Source: a virus | Length of the DNA: 38,378 nucleotides | Direction: 5' to 3' (one strand) | IMG/VR virus record: IMGVR_UViG_3300034418_006209 | Location: 1 to 38,378 of that record | Shown: piece after piece, positions 16,291 through 24,316 of the stretch | How the letters are laid out: every line of letters begins with the position of its first letter | How positions within the stretch are numbered: position 1 is the first letter of the stretch | The notes under the pieces: generated by a model | Told to the model about the DNA's origin: nothing | The model's database searches: none | Seen by the model: only the letters and a program-made list of their open reading frames with translations | Position numbers and translations under genes: made by a program

Positions 16291-17280
16291 ATGAGTGAAT
16301 ATGCGGATTCCGTGAATGTCCCAGCAGAGACTGACGGAGCACCCCAGACCCCTGATATGTTGGTAGCTGACAAGTTCGATGATTTACTTGGCACTCGACC
16401 AAACCCGCAGACCGAAGAAGTTGACGAACCTCAAGACGAGTACGAAGACGATGTACAAGACACACAAGAAGAAGAACAAGAAGAAGTAGAGGTCCAAGCA
16501 GAACCTGAACTCTACAAAGTAATCATTGATGGGGAGGAGGTCGAGGTCTCCCTCGATGAGCTGCAGAAGGGATACAGCAGACAGAGTGACTATACCCGCA
16601 AGACCCAGCAACTCGCACAGCAAAGAAAAGAGGCCGAGGCACTGCAACAGGACTATGCTCAACGGGTTCAGCAACTCAATCAGTTTGCCCAACAGATTCA
16701 GCAGCAACCGGACATCCCAGAACCTGCTTGGACTGCAGATCCACAAGCCTGGGAACGTCTGCGACACGAAGATCCAGTTCAGTTTGTGCTTGAAAAGGAT
16801 GCAGCACGGGACCGACAGTTGGCACGACAGGAACGTGCCCAGCAGATGCAGTACCTGCAATCAGAACAACAGCAGTTGCAACAGCAACAGTTTGCCCAGC
16901 ATCTCGAAACCGAACGACAGAATCTGTTGGAGTTGATTCCAGCATGGACCGATAAAGAGACCGCAAAGACCGAGAAGGCCGAGATCCGTAAGTTTGCTCA
17001 AGAGAAATTTGGTCTGACCGAGCAAGACCTCTCTGCAGCATACGACTCCCGCCTTGTCGCAATTTTGTACTCAGCCTGGCAAGCGAACAAGACTACCTCG
17101 CAGGCCAAGCAACAACTGAAGAAGAGTCCTGAATCGACTGTGAAAACAGCACCGAAGATGGGCCGGAATTTTACCCCAACCGATGAAGGTGCATCACGAC
17201 TCAAAAAGTCAATGCAACGCCTACAGAAGTCTGGGAAGAACCAAGACGCAGTTGCAGTGTTTGATGCGTTATTGCGTTGA
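16291..17280 (+). CDS. Capsid scaffolding protein
   Basis: A 329-residue internal scaffold. The N-terminal 75 residues are very acidic (EEEQEEVEV region). Next comes a short beta unit YKVIIDGEEVEVSLDELQKGY typical of podovirus scaffolds (residues about 72-92), then a long Gln-rich coiled coil (residues 95-220) and a basic helical C-terminus that would contact the capsid protein. It directly precedes the capsid gene, as scaffolds usually do. Confidence 0.85.
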   Translation: MSEYADSVNVPAETDGAPQTPDMLVADKFDDLLGTRPNPQTEEVDEPQDEYEDDVQDTQEEEQEEVEVQAEPELYKVIIDGEEVEVSLDELQKGYSRQSDYTRKTQQLAQQRKEAEALQQDYAQRVQQLNQFAQQIQQQPDIPEPAWTADPQAWERLRHEDPVQFVLEKDAARDRQLARQERAQQMQYLQSEQQQLQQQQFAQHLETERQNLLELIPAWTDKETAKTEKAEIRKFAQEKFGLTEQDLSAAYDSRLVAILYSAWQANKTTSQAKQQLKKSPESTVKTAPKMGRNFTPTDEGASRLKKSMQRLQKSGKNQDAVAVFDALLR

Positions 17281-17335
17281 ACCTGCAAATTTTTTTGCCC
17301 AATATGGGTAATCTAGATTATTGGAGTAAGTCACA
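17281..17335 (+). promoter_or_regulatory. Leader before the major capsid gene with a 12-bp palindrome
   Basis: The 55-base leader contains TAATCTAGATTA at 17309-17320, a perfect palindrome, and a TTGCCCA-ATA-TGGGTAA inverted repeat just upstream (about 17296-17312). GGAG lies about 10 bases before ATG 17336. The first inverted repeat follows a run of T's rather than preceding one, so it is not a standard terminator. It may shape translation or processing of capsid mRNA. Confidence 0.4.
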
Positions 17336-17662
17336 ATGGCACTTCTAACGAATGCCTCCACCTCGTATGACATTAAGGCGTCGGGAACCGAGGAGGATGT
17401 AATTGATATTAAAGAGATTGTTTATAACATCTCTCCCACTGAGACCCCATTCGTCAACAGTGTAGGGACCCGCAACGTCTCAAACACCGTCTTTGAGTGG
17501 ATCACAGAAGAGTTGTCCGCAACCTCAACCACAACCGACCTGGAAGGGGATGCCATCAGTGCAGCAGCAGCCTCACTGACCACCCGAAACAGCAACGTCT
17601 GCCAAATCATGTCGAGGGCAGTAGCTGTGACAGGGACTCAGTCTGCGATCAAACTCTACGGT
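17336..17662 (+). CDS. Major capsid protein, exon 1 of 3 (SU10/DUF5309 type)
   Basis: First 109 codons of the major capsid gene. The family pattern is clear: IDIKEIVYNISPTETPFVNSVG, then FEWITEELS, DLEGDA and CQIMSRAVAVTGTQ. The coding exon ends at GGT (Gly), after which the reading frame meets TAA at 17678, 16 bases inside the intron. After removal of both introns the gene is 960 bases and encodes 319 residues, the normal size for this HK97-fold capsid family. The junction Gly-Lys-Thr-Ser lines up residue for residue with intron-less relatives, which have GRKSELAYQLAKRGKEL where this protein has GKTSQMAHQMARRTKEL. Confidence 0.9.
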
Positions 17663-17912
17663 GAACGACTTGCCGCTTAACTAGGGAACTAGTTATGAAA
17701 AACTCCGTGAATTGCTGGGAAGTCCAGACCGGACAATCAGCAGCCAAGCCCAGAAATGGGAAGGTTCAACGACTAGCCGAAAGGCGTACACTCAAGCGAG
17801 TGGAAGTGCGGAGCACCCTGATCGGGTGAAGATATAGTCTGAACTGCCTGGGAACAGGTAGCAGTCCCGAATGGGACGGGTCAGGGAGTAGCGAACCTGA
17901 TTGAACATATTG
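17663..17912 (+). ncRNA. Group I intron 1 in the capsid gene (IA-like, 250 nt)
   Basis: Self-splicing intron without an open reading frame. P1 pairs exon CGGU (17659-17662) with GCCG (17672-17675), giving the U-G pair at the 5' splice site. P10 pairs CUU (17669-17671) with exon AAG (17913-17915). P2 is UAACUAG/CUAGUUA with a GGAA loop. P3 is CUCCG (17703)/CGGAG (17809), P4 UGCUG (17713)/CAGCA (17738), P6 CCCA-GAAA-UGGG, and P7 GACUA (17771)/UAGUC (17835), within typical R and S elements. P8 is CACCC/GGGUG. Stems P7.1 and P7.2 between P7 and P3 suggest subgroup IA. The terminal base is G (17912). Confidence 0.93.
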
Positions 17913-18313
17913 AAGACATCGCAGATGGCCCATCAGATGGCAAGACGCACCAAGGAACTCAAGCGCAGTGTCGAAGCGGCACTCTTGAGCAACCAGGCCC
18001 GCAACAATGGTGCTGCGGCAACAGCCCGAACGAGTGCAATGATTGGTGCCTGGTTGGACACCAACACCGACTTTGATGGTGGTGGTGCAGATCCGGTGAC
18101 TCCAGGCTCAACAGCCCGAACGGACTCTGGAGTTCAGCGAGCATTGACTGCCTCAATCATCAACACGGTGATGCAATCGTGCTACACGGAGGGTGGTGAA
18201 CCAGATCGCTTGATGGTCGGACCTTACAACAAGACCGTCGTTTCAACATTGACCGGACGATCTATTGCCCGTGAGATGATTGATTCCAACACTGCTGGTA
18301 GCAACGTAACCGT
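17913..18313 (+). CDS. Major capsid protein, exon 2 of 3
   Basis: Central 401 bases of the capsid gene, beginning AAG ACA TCG (Lys-Thr-Ser) and ending with the first two bases of a Val codon (GT at 18312-18313) that exon 3 completes. It encodes the conserved ARRTKELKRSVEAALLSNQ helix, the GAAATARTSAMIGAWL block, an insertion domain rich in Gly and Asp, and the RLMVGPYNKTVVSTLTGR strand region. Read without splicing, the frame runs to TAA at 18327, 14 bases inside intron 2. Confidence 0.9.
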
Positions 18314-18563
18314 AAAATGTGCGGCTTAATCAGGTAACTGGTTAATGAAAAACCCTGTGAATTGCTGGGAACTCCAGAACGGACAATCAGCAGCCAAGCC
18401 CGAAAGGGAAGGTTCAACGACTATCTCGAAAGAGAGTAGGATCAAGCGATCCGAAGTGCAGGGCATCCTACGGGATGATGATATAGTCTTCTCTGCCTGG
18501 GAACAGGTAGCAGTCACCAACGAGTGACGGGTTAGTTGTAGCGTAACTAACTGAAAATAAAGG
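18314..18563 (+). ncRNA. Group I intron 2 in the capsid gene (IA-like, 250 nt)
   Basis: A close relative of intron 1 with exactly the same length. P1 pairs exon CCGU (18310-18313) with GCGG (18321-18324), a compensated version of intron 1. P10 pairs AAAU (18315-18318) with exon AUUU (18564-18567). P2 is UAAUCAG/CUGGUUA with a GUAA loop. P3 is CCCUG (18353)/CAGGG (18459), again compensated. P7 is GACUA (18419)/UAGUC (18484). P8 is CAUCC/GGAUG, and the P7.1 and P7.2 stems differ in sequence but keep pairing. The P4 core and the P9 hairpin (CCUG-GGAA-CAGG) are identical in both. The terminal base is G (18563). No endonuclease gene is present. Confidence 0.93.
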
Positions 18564-18795
18564 ATTTGCTACAGATTTTGGGGACCTTCAGGTCATGCCA
18601 AATCGATTCCAGCGAGAACGTGACGCTTTCTTGATCTCGCCCGATTTTGCGAAGGTTTCCTATTTGAGAAATTTCCAGGTAAGTACCCTTGGAAAGACCA
18701 GTGATGCTGAGACCAAGTACCTGGTCGTGGAGATGGGTCTGGAGATGACTCAGGAAGCGGCTCATGGTGGGATCTTTGATCTGGAAACCTCCTAA
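18564..18795 (+). CDS. Major capsid protein, exon 3 of 3
   Basis: The first base completes the split Val codon, giving TV-FATDFGDLQVMPNRF across the junction. Intron-less relatives have a very similar SDFGTLKVVPNRF, which confirms frame and splice position. The rest encodes the conserved C-terminus: RERDAFLISP, a KVSYLRNFQ strand, GKTSDAETKYLVVEMGLEM and the terminal GIFDLETS. An ATG at 18595 inside this exon would start only the last 66 residues and is not a real start. Confidence 0.9.
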
Positions 18796-18825
18796 TTTTT
18801 AACTAACAGACTGCAGGTTGGAATT

Positions 18826-19152
18826 ATGTTGACCAAACAGATCCTTGATCATACGGGACATGTAATGAGTGAGTTCTATGTTGATGAAGTAGACTCGCGC
18901 AACCTGCAGATTCACCACAAAGTCACGCAAGACATTGAGCCAACCCTCCAGTTGACCAAGACCTTGCGAGACCACCAACACCTCGATCCATTTGCCAACA
19001 AACAATCTGGCTGGAAGAGAGTTGCCGAGATCCCCAGAGTGCTTTACGACCAACTCGCACAGCAGGGAATCACCAGGGACAAGAAAAAATTCCGAGCATG
19101 GTTGAATGACTATGCAAACAAACCCTTCCGAGTTTGGGAAGGACATCTATGA
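18826..19152 (+). CDS. Head-associated hypothetical protein
   Basis: A 108-residue protein next to the capsid gene. The core GWKRVAEIPRVLYDQLAQQGI followed by FRAWLNDYANKPFRVWEG recurs in the same place in other SU10-type phages. There it is a small unnamed gene, perhaps a head decoration or completion factor. Its stop overlaps the next ATG (ATGA). No membrane segment or metal-binding motif is visible. Confidence 0.7.
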   Translation: MLTKQILDHTGHVMSEFYVDEVDSRNLQIHHKVTQDIEPTLQLTKTLRDHQHLDPFANKQSGWKRVAEIPRVLYDQLAQQGITRDKKKFRAWLNDYANKPFRVWEGHL

Positions 19153-19769
19153 CATTTGATGAATTAAAATCCAACATTGCAGACTGGTTGAATCGTACCG
19201 ACCTGACGAGTGTGATCCCAACCTTTATCACGTTGGCGGAAGCCAGGTTGAACCGACAACTGCGGACGACCAATCAGTACACCCGTGCAGACATCTCGAC
19301 GAGTGATCAGTATCTATCGATGCCCTCCGACTTCCTAGAGATGCGGCATCTGCGGATGACAAGCCCAAAGGAGAGGGACCTGGTGGAAATTGCAGCTCAT
19401 GCGATCAATGAATACACCGATGCCAATTTCATTGCAGGACTGGCAGATTCCTATCCTAGATATTTCGTCTACGGCAATGCTCTCAGGATCATCCCCACCC
19501 CTGCCGAGTCGATCACCTACGAAATGTTTTACTACGCAAAAATTCCAGCACTGAGCACATCGAACACAACCAACTGGGTTTCGAGCAGTCATCCTGATGC
19601 CTATCTCTACTACAGTTTGATGCAAGCATCTCCGTACCTCGGAGAAGATGAGAGAATCACGATCTGGCAACTGCAGGCAGAGAGGGCAGTCGCAGAGATC
19701 CAGGCATCAGATGATCGAAGGAGAACGAAGGGGTCACGGCATAGTCTGAACTTCCAGGCCATGTCATGA
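19149..19769 (+). CDS. Head-tail adaptor protein (SU10-adaptor type)
   Basis: A 206-residue adaptor that would sit under the portal. Family features are IPTFITLAEARLNRQLR near residue 25, LSMPSDFLEMRHL near 57, the EMFYYAKIPALSTSNTTNWV segment near 132 and HPDAYLYYSLMQASPYLGEDER near 152. ATG 19149 overlaps the previous stop (ATGA); a GTG-type upstream start would overlap more and is less likely. It links capsid assembly to the short tail. Confidence 0.8.
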   Translation: MTFDELKSNIADWLNRTDLTSVIPTFITLAEARLNRQLRTTNQYTRADISTSDQYLSMPSDFLEMRHLRMTSPKERDLVEIAAHAINEYTDANFIAGLADSYPRYFVYGNALRIIPTPAESITYEMFYYAKIPALSTSNTTNWVSSSHPDAYLYYSLMQASPYLGEDERITIWQLQAERAVAEIQASDDRRRTKGSRHSLNFQAMS

Positions 19770-19945
19770 GTGAGTTGATTCGATATGGGACAAAACGATA
19801 TGGGATTGGACCCTATGTGCAAAAGGTCAATTTTGAATCGGCTGGACCACCGACAGCAGACTGGACTGAGCGACCAGATACGACCTTAGAGATCTGGACG
19901 AAACGGACACCGACTGACAAAAACTGGACACCACAAACAAACTGA
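19766..19945 (+). CDS. Small structural-operon protein (59 residues)
   Basis: A short gene bounded by an ATGA overlap upstream and a TGATG overlap downstream, so it is tightly embedded in the operon. The protein is Thr-, Trp- and Pro-rich, with YGIGPYVQKVNFESAG and several spaced Trp residues near the end. I do not recognise a family. Position between adaptor and fibre genes suggests a tail or head-completion part. Confidence 0.6.
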   Translation: MSELIRYGTKRYGIGPYVQKVNFESAGPPTADWTERPDTTLEIWTKRTPTDKNWTPQTN

Positions 19946-20352
19946 TGCCAACGACTACTCACTACAGTATTTATTTACCGACACCAGGGCAGTCTAAAAA
20001 CACCTGGGGCAATGAATTAAACCAAGCATTTCAATCGCTTGAGAATGAAGTCTACACAACTGATCAGGTACTTGGGGATGCTGCAGACTCTGCAACTCCA
20101 AGTCTTGCGTACAATCTCACACAAGCCAGCACCAATGCCAGCACGGCAAAAACCAATTCCGAGACTGCGATTAGTGTGGCGAATAAATCGATCAATACAA
20201 CCCTGACTGCGTTGACGACCAGAGTCAGTGATTTAGAAACAACCGTCGGGTCTGTGGGATCAGCAGGGACTCTTGCCGATGACGCAAGAGACGCAAAGAC
20301 TGATGCTGCTGCAGCAAAAACTGCGGCAGAATCCGCTTTAGGAGTGCCGTAG
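19945..20352 (+). CDS. Tail-fibre-like protein, short
   Basis: A 135-residue protein. The N-terminal part (HYSIYLPTPGQSKNTWGNEL, then NQAFQSLENEV) is the same type of anchor segment as in the fibre at 21351 (YALNLPTVGSDDDQWGSYLN). The remainder is an Ala/Thr-rich coiled coil, with heptads such as AKTDAAAAKTAAESALG. The stop TAG is followed directly by the next ATG. It may be a short fibre or connector subunit. Confidence 0.65.
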   Translation: MPTTTHYSIYLPTPGQSKNTWGNELNQAFQSLENEVYTTDQVLGDAADSATPSLAYNLTQASTNASTAKTNSETAISVANKSINTTLTALTTRVSDLETTVGSVGSAGTLADDARDAKTDAAAAKTAAESALGVP

Positions 20353-21348
20353 ATGCCACAGTCGTCTCTCTACTATACAGACCTGGAGTTACCAACACTA
20401 AATGCCGATGGTTCGACCTATGGGCAAATTCTGAATGATTATGTGCAGGGACTGGAAACCAAGCTGAAAGACCTGTCAGACCGGATCAATGCCGCAGGCG
20501 TTGGCAGCACTTCGACTCTCGCGCAGATTGATCGGGATATTGCTCAGACCAACACAAACACCTCTGGGATTCTGCCTGATCCCTACTCTGGCAACTACAG
20601 CACCGTCAGCACCTGGCCTGCATTTAACACTGAACTGACTGCCCTTGGTCTGTCTCCTCCAGAGACTGCCAGTGAGATCGAGACCTTCTTCAGTTCGGGA
20701 GACTTCACGACCTTTGCAAATTTTCTCGATGATAAGGTCGATGCTTTGGACATTATCGTGACTCAGGCAGAGTCGGATCTAAGTTCTGCTCTTTACGACA
20801 CCTGTGCCACGTCAACGATTCTGTCTGCTCGGACTGCAGCGATCAGTGCAGGGACCTCGGAAATCAACACTCTGGTTAATACGTTTGGAGGGGGTCTGGA
20901 CTGCACCGTGGCGACTGCCGTGGTTAGTGGAAAATGGGAAACAACCTACGAGATGGCATTGAATGGCAGCAAAAACTTAGTGCAGACATTACTCAATGAG
21001 GGGGTCCTGGTCACAGATAGTTTTGAATCATTCTACGGGTCAAACACGAATGATTTTGTGTACACCTCCAATCTGTCAATCGGAGGGATTGCCTATGCGC
21101 TCTCTCCATCAACAGGAGGAGCGAGAATTTCGACAAGTACGGCAGATGTACAGATTAAGTACACCGGACCTAGCACCGTAGATTCGACCAGTCGGTTAGT
21201 GGTTAGGCTACCAGCAGGCGACACGACGCTACCTGCAGGAGGTGCAGTCGCTGGGGAGCGAACGGTGCTGACTTATCGTAAAAAACAAAAACGGTATCCC
21301 TACCCAACACTGAACTGTAGTAACCCGTCACCTCCTTATTTTAGTTAG
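20353..21348 (+). CDS. Tail-fibre-like structural protein
   Basis: A 331-residue protein rich in Ser, Thr, Asp and Gly, with alternating helical (ETKLKDLSDRINAAG) and beta-rich parts, as in phage fibres. The N-terminal segment YYTDLELPTLNADGSTYGQIL is again related to the anchor of its neighbours. The C-terminus is basic and Tyr/Pro-rich. Probably part of the receptor-binding apparatus; no enzymatic domain is seen. Confidence 0.65.
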   Translation: MPQSSLYYTDLELPTLNADGSTYGQILNDYVQGLETKLKDLSDRINAAGVGSTSTLAQIDRDIAQTNTNTSGILPDPYSGNYSTVSTWPAFNTELTALGLSPPETASEIETFFSSGDFTTFANFLDDKVDALDIIVTQAESDLSSALYDTCATSTILSARTAAISAGTSEINTLVNTFGGGLDCTVATAVVSGKWETTYEMALNGSKNLVQTLLNEGVLVTDSFESFYGSNTNDFVYTSNLSIGGIAYALSPSTGGARISTSTADVQIKYTGPSTVDSTSRLVVRLPAGDTTLPAGGAVAGERTVLTYRKKQKRYPYPTLNCSNPSPPYFS

Positions 21349-21350
21349 AG

Positions 21351-23855
21351 ATGGCAACCACCACGACAAACTACGCACTCAACCTGCCCACAGTAGGATC
21401 TGATGATGATCAGTGGGGAAGTTACCTAAATACAAACTTCACAAAAATTGATACCCAACTGAAGACTCTGAGTGATTCGATTGCAGATCAGGATCTGGAG
21501 GAGTTGGGGAATGTGGTCAATACAACACCAGCCGAGGATCAGGTCCTTCAATTCAACGGTCAAAACTGGTCAGCATCCACACTCTCAATTTCAGATATCT
21601 CAGGACTTCAGACTGCTCTCGACGATAAGGCGGACGATTCAGATCTCACAGGCATCACGACGAATCCAGCAGATGGGTCGATCACCTACGCAAAACTCAA
21701 CACTGCCCTCCAGGTGCAGGTTGATCGAATTCTTCTGACGGATGACGATGCCAGTCCTACCGATAATCAGATCCTCAAATACTCTGCAACTGATGCAGAA
21801 TGGCAGTATGCAGATCTCCCAGGTTCAACGGTTCAAACACTCTCAGACGTAAACACCGCATCACTCGCAGACGATGCCTTACTCGTCTACAACTCAACAG
21901 CAGGAGAGTTTCAGTTTGAGTCAGGTGCAACACTGAGGACCACGTTAGGGGTCGATGCCAGTGGGACAGATAACTCGACTCCGGTGACTCTATCAGGATC
22001 TTTGGATTACCTGACCTTATCCGGTCAAGCGATCACGCTGCAGCAAGTCAATCTGACTACAGACGTAACCGACACCCTCCCAGTTGCCTCTGGTGGGACA
22101 GGCAGTGCGACTGCCAGTGATGCCAGGACTGCTCTTGGGTTGCAGATCAATGTGAACACGCAGGCTTTTGATGCAGGACTGCAGTCAATCAGTGGCCTGA
22201 CCACTGCCGCCAACAAGATGATCTACACGACGGCTAGCGACACCTACGCCGTCACGGACCTCACCGCTTTTGCCAGGACCATCTTAGATGATGCGGATGC
22301 GGCTGCGGTTCAGGCCACGTTATCCCTAGTGCCAGGCACCGACATTCAAGCCTACGATGCCGACACCGCGAAGTACGATGACACTACTGCCAACTTCACT
22401 GGCACGCTTCAGAACGGTGGTAGCAACGTCGTGGTCAATTCTGATATTGGCTCTACCGTGGAAGCCTACAGCGCTACCAATGCCGACTATGGAGACACTA
22501 CTGCCAACTTCACTGGCACGCTTCAGAACGGTGGTAGCAACGTGGTGGTAGACAGCGACATCAACAGCACGGTGCAAGCCTACGATGCTGGGCTGGGTGA
22601 GATCGCAGCTCTTGCCGTTACGGATGGCAACTTCATTGTCGGCAATGGCACTACTTGGGTAGCCGAATCTGGTGCTACGGCTAGAGAGTCTCTTGGATTA
22701 ACGATTGGAACAGATGTCCAGGCTTACGATGCAGATACTGCTAAATATGACGATACGACTGCAAACTTCACGGGGGCATTACAAAACGGTGGTTCCAACG
22801 TAGTTGTCGATTCGGATATCGGGTCTTCGGTTCAAGGGTATGACGCTGATACGGCTAAGTACGATGACACCACAGCAAACTTTACGGGAACTCTCCAGAA
22901 TGGGGGGTCTAATGTAGTGGTCGATTCAGACATCGGATCTTCGGTTCAAGCCTATGATGCGGATTTATCTACAATCGCAGGACTGTCGAGTGCGGATGGA
23001 AACTTCATTGTTGGATCTGCAACCGGATGGGTTGTTGAATCAGGAGCAACCGTAAGAACTTCTCTCGGATTAGCTATCGGAACGGATGTACAAGCCTATG
23101 ATGCCAATACTGCCAAGTTAGACGCAACCACGAGTAACTTCACAGGCACTCTCCAAAATGGCGGATCAAACGTTCTTGTTGACTCAGATATTGGAAGCAC
23201 AGTTCAAGCGGCAGGTTCGTACCTAACTTCTGTTGATTTAACATCAAATGTTGGTTCCACAGTTCTTCCGGTAGCCAATGGTGGCACTGGAGTCACGGGT
23301 TTATCGTCTTTAGATGCTGCTGATCTCGGATCAAATAACGGGGTTACTGATGCTACGGGCGGATATGTTCTGACTGCAGATGGGACAGGTGGAACTGCTT
23401 GGGAAGCAGCAACAGGTGGGATCTCGGATGTAGTCAGTGACACGACACCGCAACTCGGTGGCAACCTGGATGTCAATGGGAACAGCATTGTCAGTGCTTC
23501 TGCAGGGAACATCATCATCACTCCCGATACCACAGGGAAAATCATTTTAGACGGGCTTTCTTGGCCTACGGCAGACGGTAGCGCAGATCAAGTATTGAAG
23601 ACCGATGGGAGCGGCAATCTGAGCTTCGTGGATCAGTCCGGTGGTGGTGGCTCTGGAAGTGCGTACATCGAACACTCTTCAACCGTATCGGACTCGCTAG
23701 CGATTAGTAGTGGTACTAATAGAATGTATGTTGGCAACACAAGTTTTAGTGGTAGTGGAACTATGGCAGGTTATTTAGTAATCAGTCACGGTTATGCAAA
23801 TTTTACTGGGACCGTCAATATCGACACAACAGGCACTCTTAACGTAGTGAGTTAA
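21351..23855 (+). CDS. Long tail fibre with tandem repeats
   Basis: An 834-residue fibre. The N-terminal 40 residues form the anchor (TTTTNYALNLPTVGSDDDQW). A beta-rich shaft follows with many G-x-T and ADG turns, then the repeat zone at residues 334-619, and a C-terminal domain beginning after a GGGGSGSAY linker. The TTDVTDTLPVASGGTG motif at about residues 230-245 is common in phage fibres and recurs near 640 as VGSTVLPVANGGTG. It probably binds the host surface at its C-terminus. The two small genes immediately after it are the usual companions of fibre genes. Confidence 0.8.
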   Translation: MATTTTNYALNLPTVGSDDDQWGSYLNTNFTKIDTQLKTLSDSIADQDLEELGNVVNTTPAEDQVLQFNGQNWSASTLSISDISGLQTALDDKADDSDLTGITTNPADGSITYAKLNTALQVQVDRILLTDDDASPTDNQILKYSATDAEWQYADLPGSTVQTLSDVNTASLADDALLVYNSTAGEFQFESGATLRTTLGVDASGTDNSTPVTLSGSLDYLTLSGQAITLQQVNLTTDVTDTLPVASGGTGSATASDARTALGLQINVNTQAFDAGLQSISGLTTAANKMIYTTASDTYAVTDLTAFARTILDDADAAAVQATLSLVPGTDIQAYDADTAKYDDTTANFTGTLQNGGSNVVVNSDIGSTVEAYSATNADYGDTTANFTGTLQNGGSNVVVDSDINSTVQAYDAGLGEIAALAVTDGNFIVGNGTTWVAESGATARESLGLTIGTDVQAYDADTAKYDDTTANFTGALQNGGSNVVVDSDIGSSVQGYDADTAKYDDTTANFTGTLQNGGSNVVVDSDIGSSVQAYDADLSTIAGLSSADGNFIVGSATGWVVESGATVRTSLGLAIGTDVQAYDANTAKLDATTSNFTGTLQNGGSNVLVDSDIGSTVQAAGSYLTSVDLTSNVGSTVLPVANGGTGVTGLSSLDAADLGSNNGVTDATGGYVLTADGTGGTAWEAATGGISDVVSDTTPQLGGNLDVNGNSIVSASAGNIIITPDTTGKIILDGLSWPTADGSADQVLKTDGSGNLSFVDQSGGGGSGSAYIEHSSTVSDSLAISSGTNRMYVGNTSFSGSGTMAGYLVISHGYANFTGTVNIDTTGTLNVVS
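22350..23207 (+). repeat. Protein repeats in the fibre: five 38-residue and two 48-residue units
   Basis: The 38-residue unit AYDADTAKYDDTTANFTG... ends in SDIGSTVQ and occurs at 22350, 22464, 22722, 22836 and 23094. A 48-residue unit (AYDAxLxxIAxL...DGNFIVG...ESGAT...LGL.IGTDVQ) occurs at 22578 and 22950. The order is A-A-B-A-A-B-A. The first two A copies are nearly identical in DNA over about 50 bases, while the later copies encode the same residues with different synonymous codons. Confidence 0.9.
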
Positions 23856-23857
23856 TT

Positions 23858-24094
23858 ATGGCAAACAGAATAGTGATTTTCCCAAACGATGACGGTGGCA
23901 TTTCTGTTCTTCATCCAGCACCAAACACTGGGCTTACTGTAGAACAAATCGCAGTCAAGGACGTACCCAGTGGGAAACCGTTTAAATACATTACTACGGA
24001 TGATTTACCAACAGATGACGATGGGAATTACGACAGGTCTTTCAGAGCAGCCTGGGAAGCAGATTTCAGTCAACCTGATGGCTATGGGGAATAA
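23858..24094 (+). CDS. Fibre-associated small protein, chaperone-like
   Basis: A 78-residue protein with the pattern NRIVIFPNDDGGISVLHPAPN, then VEQIAVKDVPSGKPF, and an acidic end SFRAAWEADF. Proteins of this kind sit after tail-fibre genes in many phages and are thought to assist fibre assembly. Its last base overlaps the next ATG (TAATG). Confidence 0.7.
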   Translation: MANRIVIFPNDDGGISVLHPAPNTGLTVEQIAVKDVPSGKPFKYITTDDLPTDDDGNYDRSFRAAWEADFSQPDGYGE

Positions 24095-24315
24095 TGATTA
24101 CCGTAAACTTTAACAAAGCCAAAACGGTTACAGCAGATCGTCTGCGACAGGAACGACTACCGAAACTGCAGGACTTGGATGTGCAGTATCAGAGGGCATT
24201 GGAAACAGGTGCTAATACGGCTGAGATCGTAGCACAGAAACAGGTACTTCGAGACTTGCCAGCACAGGTGGAAACCTGCACGACACTCACTGAACTAAAA
24301 AATCTAAAGGCATAA
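24094..24315 (+). CDS. Fibre-associated small helical protein
   Basis: A 73-residue helical protein with DRLRQERLPKLQDLDVQYQRALE and KQVLRDLPAQ. It is the common partner of the preceding gene in phages, read from an overlapping start. The role is presumed fibre assembly. No other domains are visible. Confidence 0.7.
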   Translation: MITVNFNKAKTVTADRLRQERLPKLQDLDVQYQRALETGANTAEIVAQKQVLRDLPAQVETCTTLTELKNLKA

Positions 24316-24316
24316 G

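Noticed and set aside
17678-17903. Splice sites at GCT/TAA with the 3' end at 17903 (and 18553 in intron 2)
   Set aside because: This would shift frame at intron 2 and leave no guide pairing. The sites at 17662/17912 and 18313/18563 give correct P1, P10 and frame in both introns.
17663-18563. Homing endonuclease inside the introns
   Set aside because: Both introns are only 250 nt and have no open frame beyond the short exon read-through.
17336-18795. Capsid gene as a pseudogene broken by stop codons
   Set aside because: The exons join exactly in frame after removal of two structured 250-nt introns, and the joined protein has all conserved parts.
22350-23207. CRISPR array or diversity-generating retroelement target
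   Set aside because: The repeats are coding fibre units, there are no spacers, and no reverse transcriptase gene is found.
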